Source: Prevotellaceae bacterium
GTDB taxonomy: Bacteria > Bacteroidota > Bacteroidia > Bacteroidales > UBA932
Reading direction: 5' to 3'
DNA length: 6,064 nucleotides
NCBI GenBank assembly: GCA_031279735.1
Contig: JAITHX010000192.1
Span: forward strand, 1 to 6,064
Shown here piece after piece: positions 5,888 to 6,064 of the stretch. The position numbers and the translations under genes are program-made. Every line of letters starts with the position of its first letter. The stretch's first letter is position 1. Under the pieces are notes generated by a model. That model searched no databases. It was not told the DNA's origin and saw only the letters and a program-made list of their open reading frames with translations.

Positions 5888-6064
5888 TCAATAGCCCGGG
5901 TTTTGAATCAGCATATCGTTTATATTGATATGATTGATATAAATAGGCATCAAGTACATACGTTTGTCGAACTTGTAGGGAGTGGACATGCCGCCTCCTA
6001 TTTTATTCACTTCCCGGTAGAAGGTTGCGGCATCGAGACCGGTGATGTTCAGTCCCCACATACC
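5888..6064 (-). CDS. SusD/RagB-family lipoprotein, C-terminus (partial)
   Basis: The minus-strand frame is open from the window edge to a TGA at 5890-5888 and encodes 58 residues. They start GMWGLNITGLDAATFYREVN and end YLMPIYINHININD-MLIQNPGY. The closing pattern, a short MPI segment followed by N-x-x-L-x-QNPGY at the very C-terminus, is the hallmark of SusD/RagB outer-membrane lipoproteins. These form the lid on a SusC-type TonB-dependent channel and bind glycans or other ligands at the cell surface. The N-terminal lipobox and the tetratricopeptide-like body lie beyond the right edge, and a SusC-type gene would be expected further upstream there. The terminator at 5727-5768 ends its transcript before the Oar-like receptor, so the two are probably not one operon. 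Confidence 0.88.
   Translation of the reverse strand, partial: GMWGLNITGLDAATFYREVNKIGGGMSTPYKFDKRMYLMPIYINHININDMLIQNPGY

Overview
The window looks like chromosomal DNA of a Bacteroidota bacterium, probably of the order Bacteroidales. It carries the C-terminus of a SusD/RagB-type lipoprotein, a large Oar-like TonB-dependent receptor with an N-terminal carboxypeptidase-regulatory-like domain, a Tat-exported Gfo/Idh/MocA oxidoreductase, and TAnnTTTG-type promoter elements. Species cannot be fixed from the sequence alone.

Layout from left to right. Bases 1-38 appear to be the first 12 codons of a leftward gene with a signal-peptide-like start. Bases 39-728 are an AT-rich divergent intergenic region of about 690 bp with no convincing gene. 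It holds two near-identical dyad sites (158-184 and 510-536) in opposite orientation, a perfect 11-bp hairpin (187-211) and several short direct repeats. Bases 729-2156 (+) encode the Gfo/Idh/MocA protein. Its stop codon and the stop of the convergent receptor gene (2266-5421, -) sit at the two edges of a heptanucleotide-repeat inverted repeat. Bases 5422-5887 form a repeat-packed spacer. It holds the receptor's likely promoter, a second heptad array that folds into a 20-bp hairpin, a four-copy 20-bp tandem repeat, a clear leftward intrinsic terminator and a third heptad array. Bases 5888-6064 (-) are the last 58 codons of the SusD-like gene, whose body and expected SusC partner would lie beyond the right edge.

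Functional reading. SusD-like lipoproteins and TonB-dependent receptors bind and import polymers or other large ligands at the outer membrane. The periplasmic oxidoreductase could act on a sugar or sugar derivative. The terminator between the SusD gene and the receptor, and the convergence of receptor and oxidoreductase, mean these are separate transcription units, so any shared pathway is inference. The protein families are familiar. The unusual content is in the spacers: the paired mirror-oriented operator-like sites, and a set of heptad arrays with different heptad sequences but a shared CCGRCAGGC-like core.
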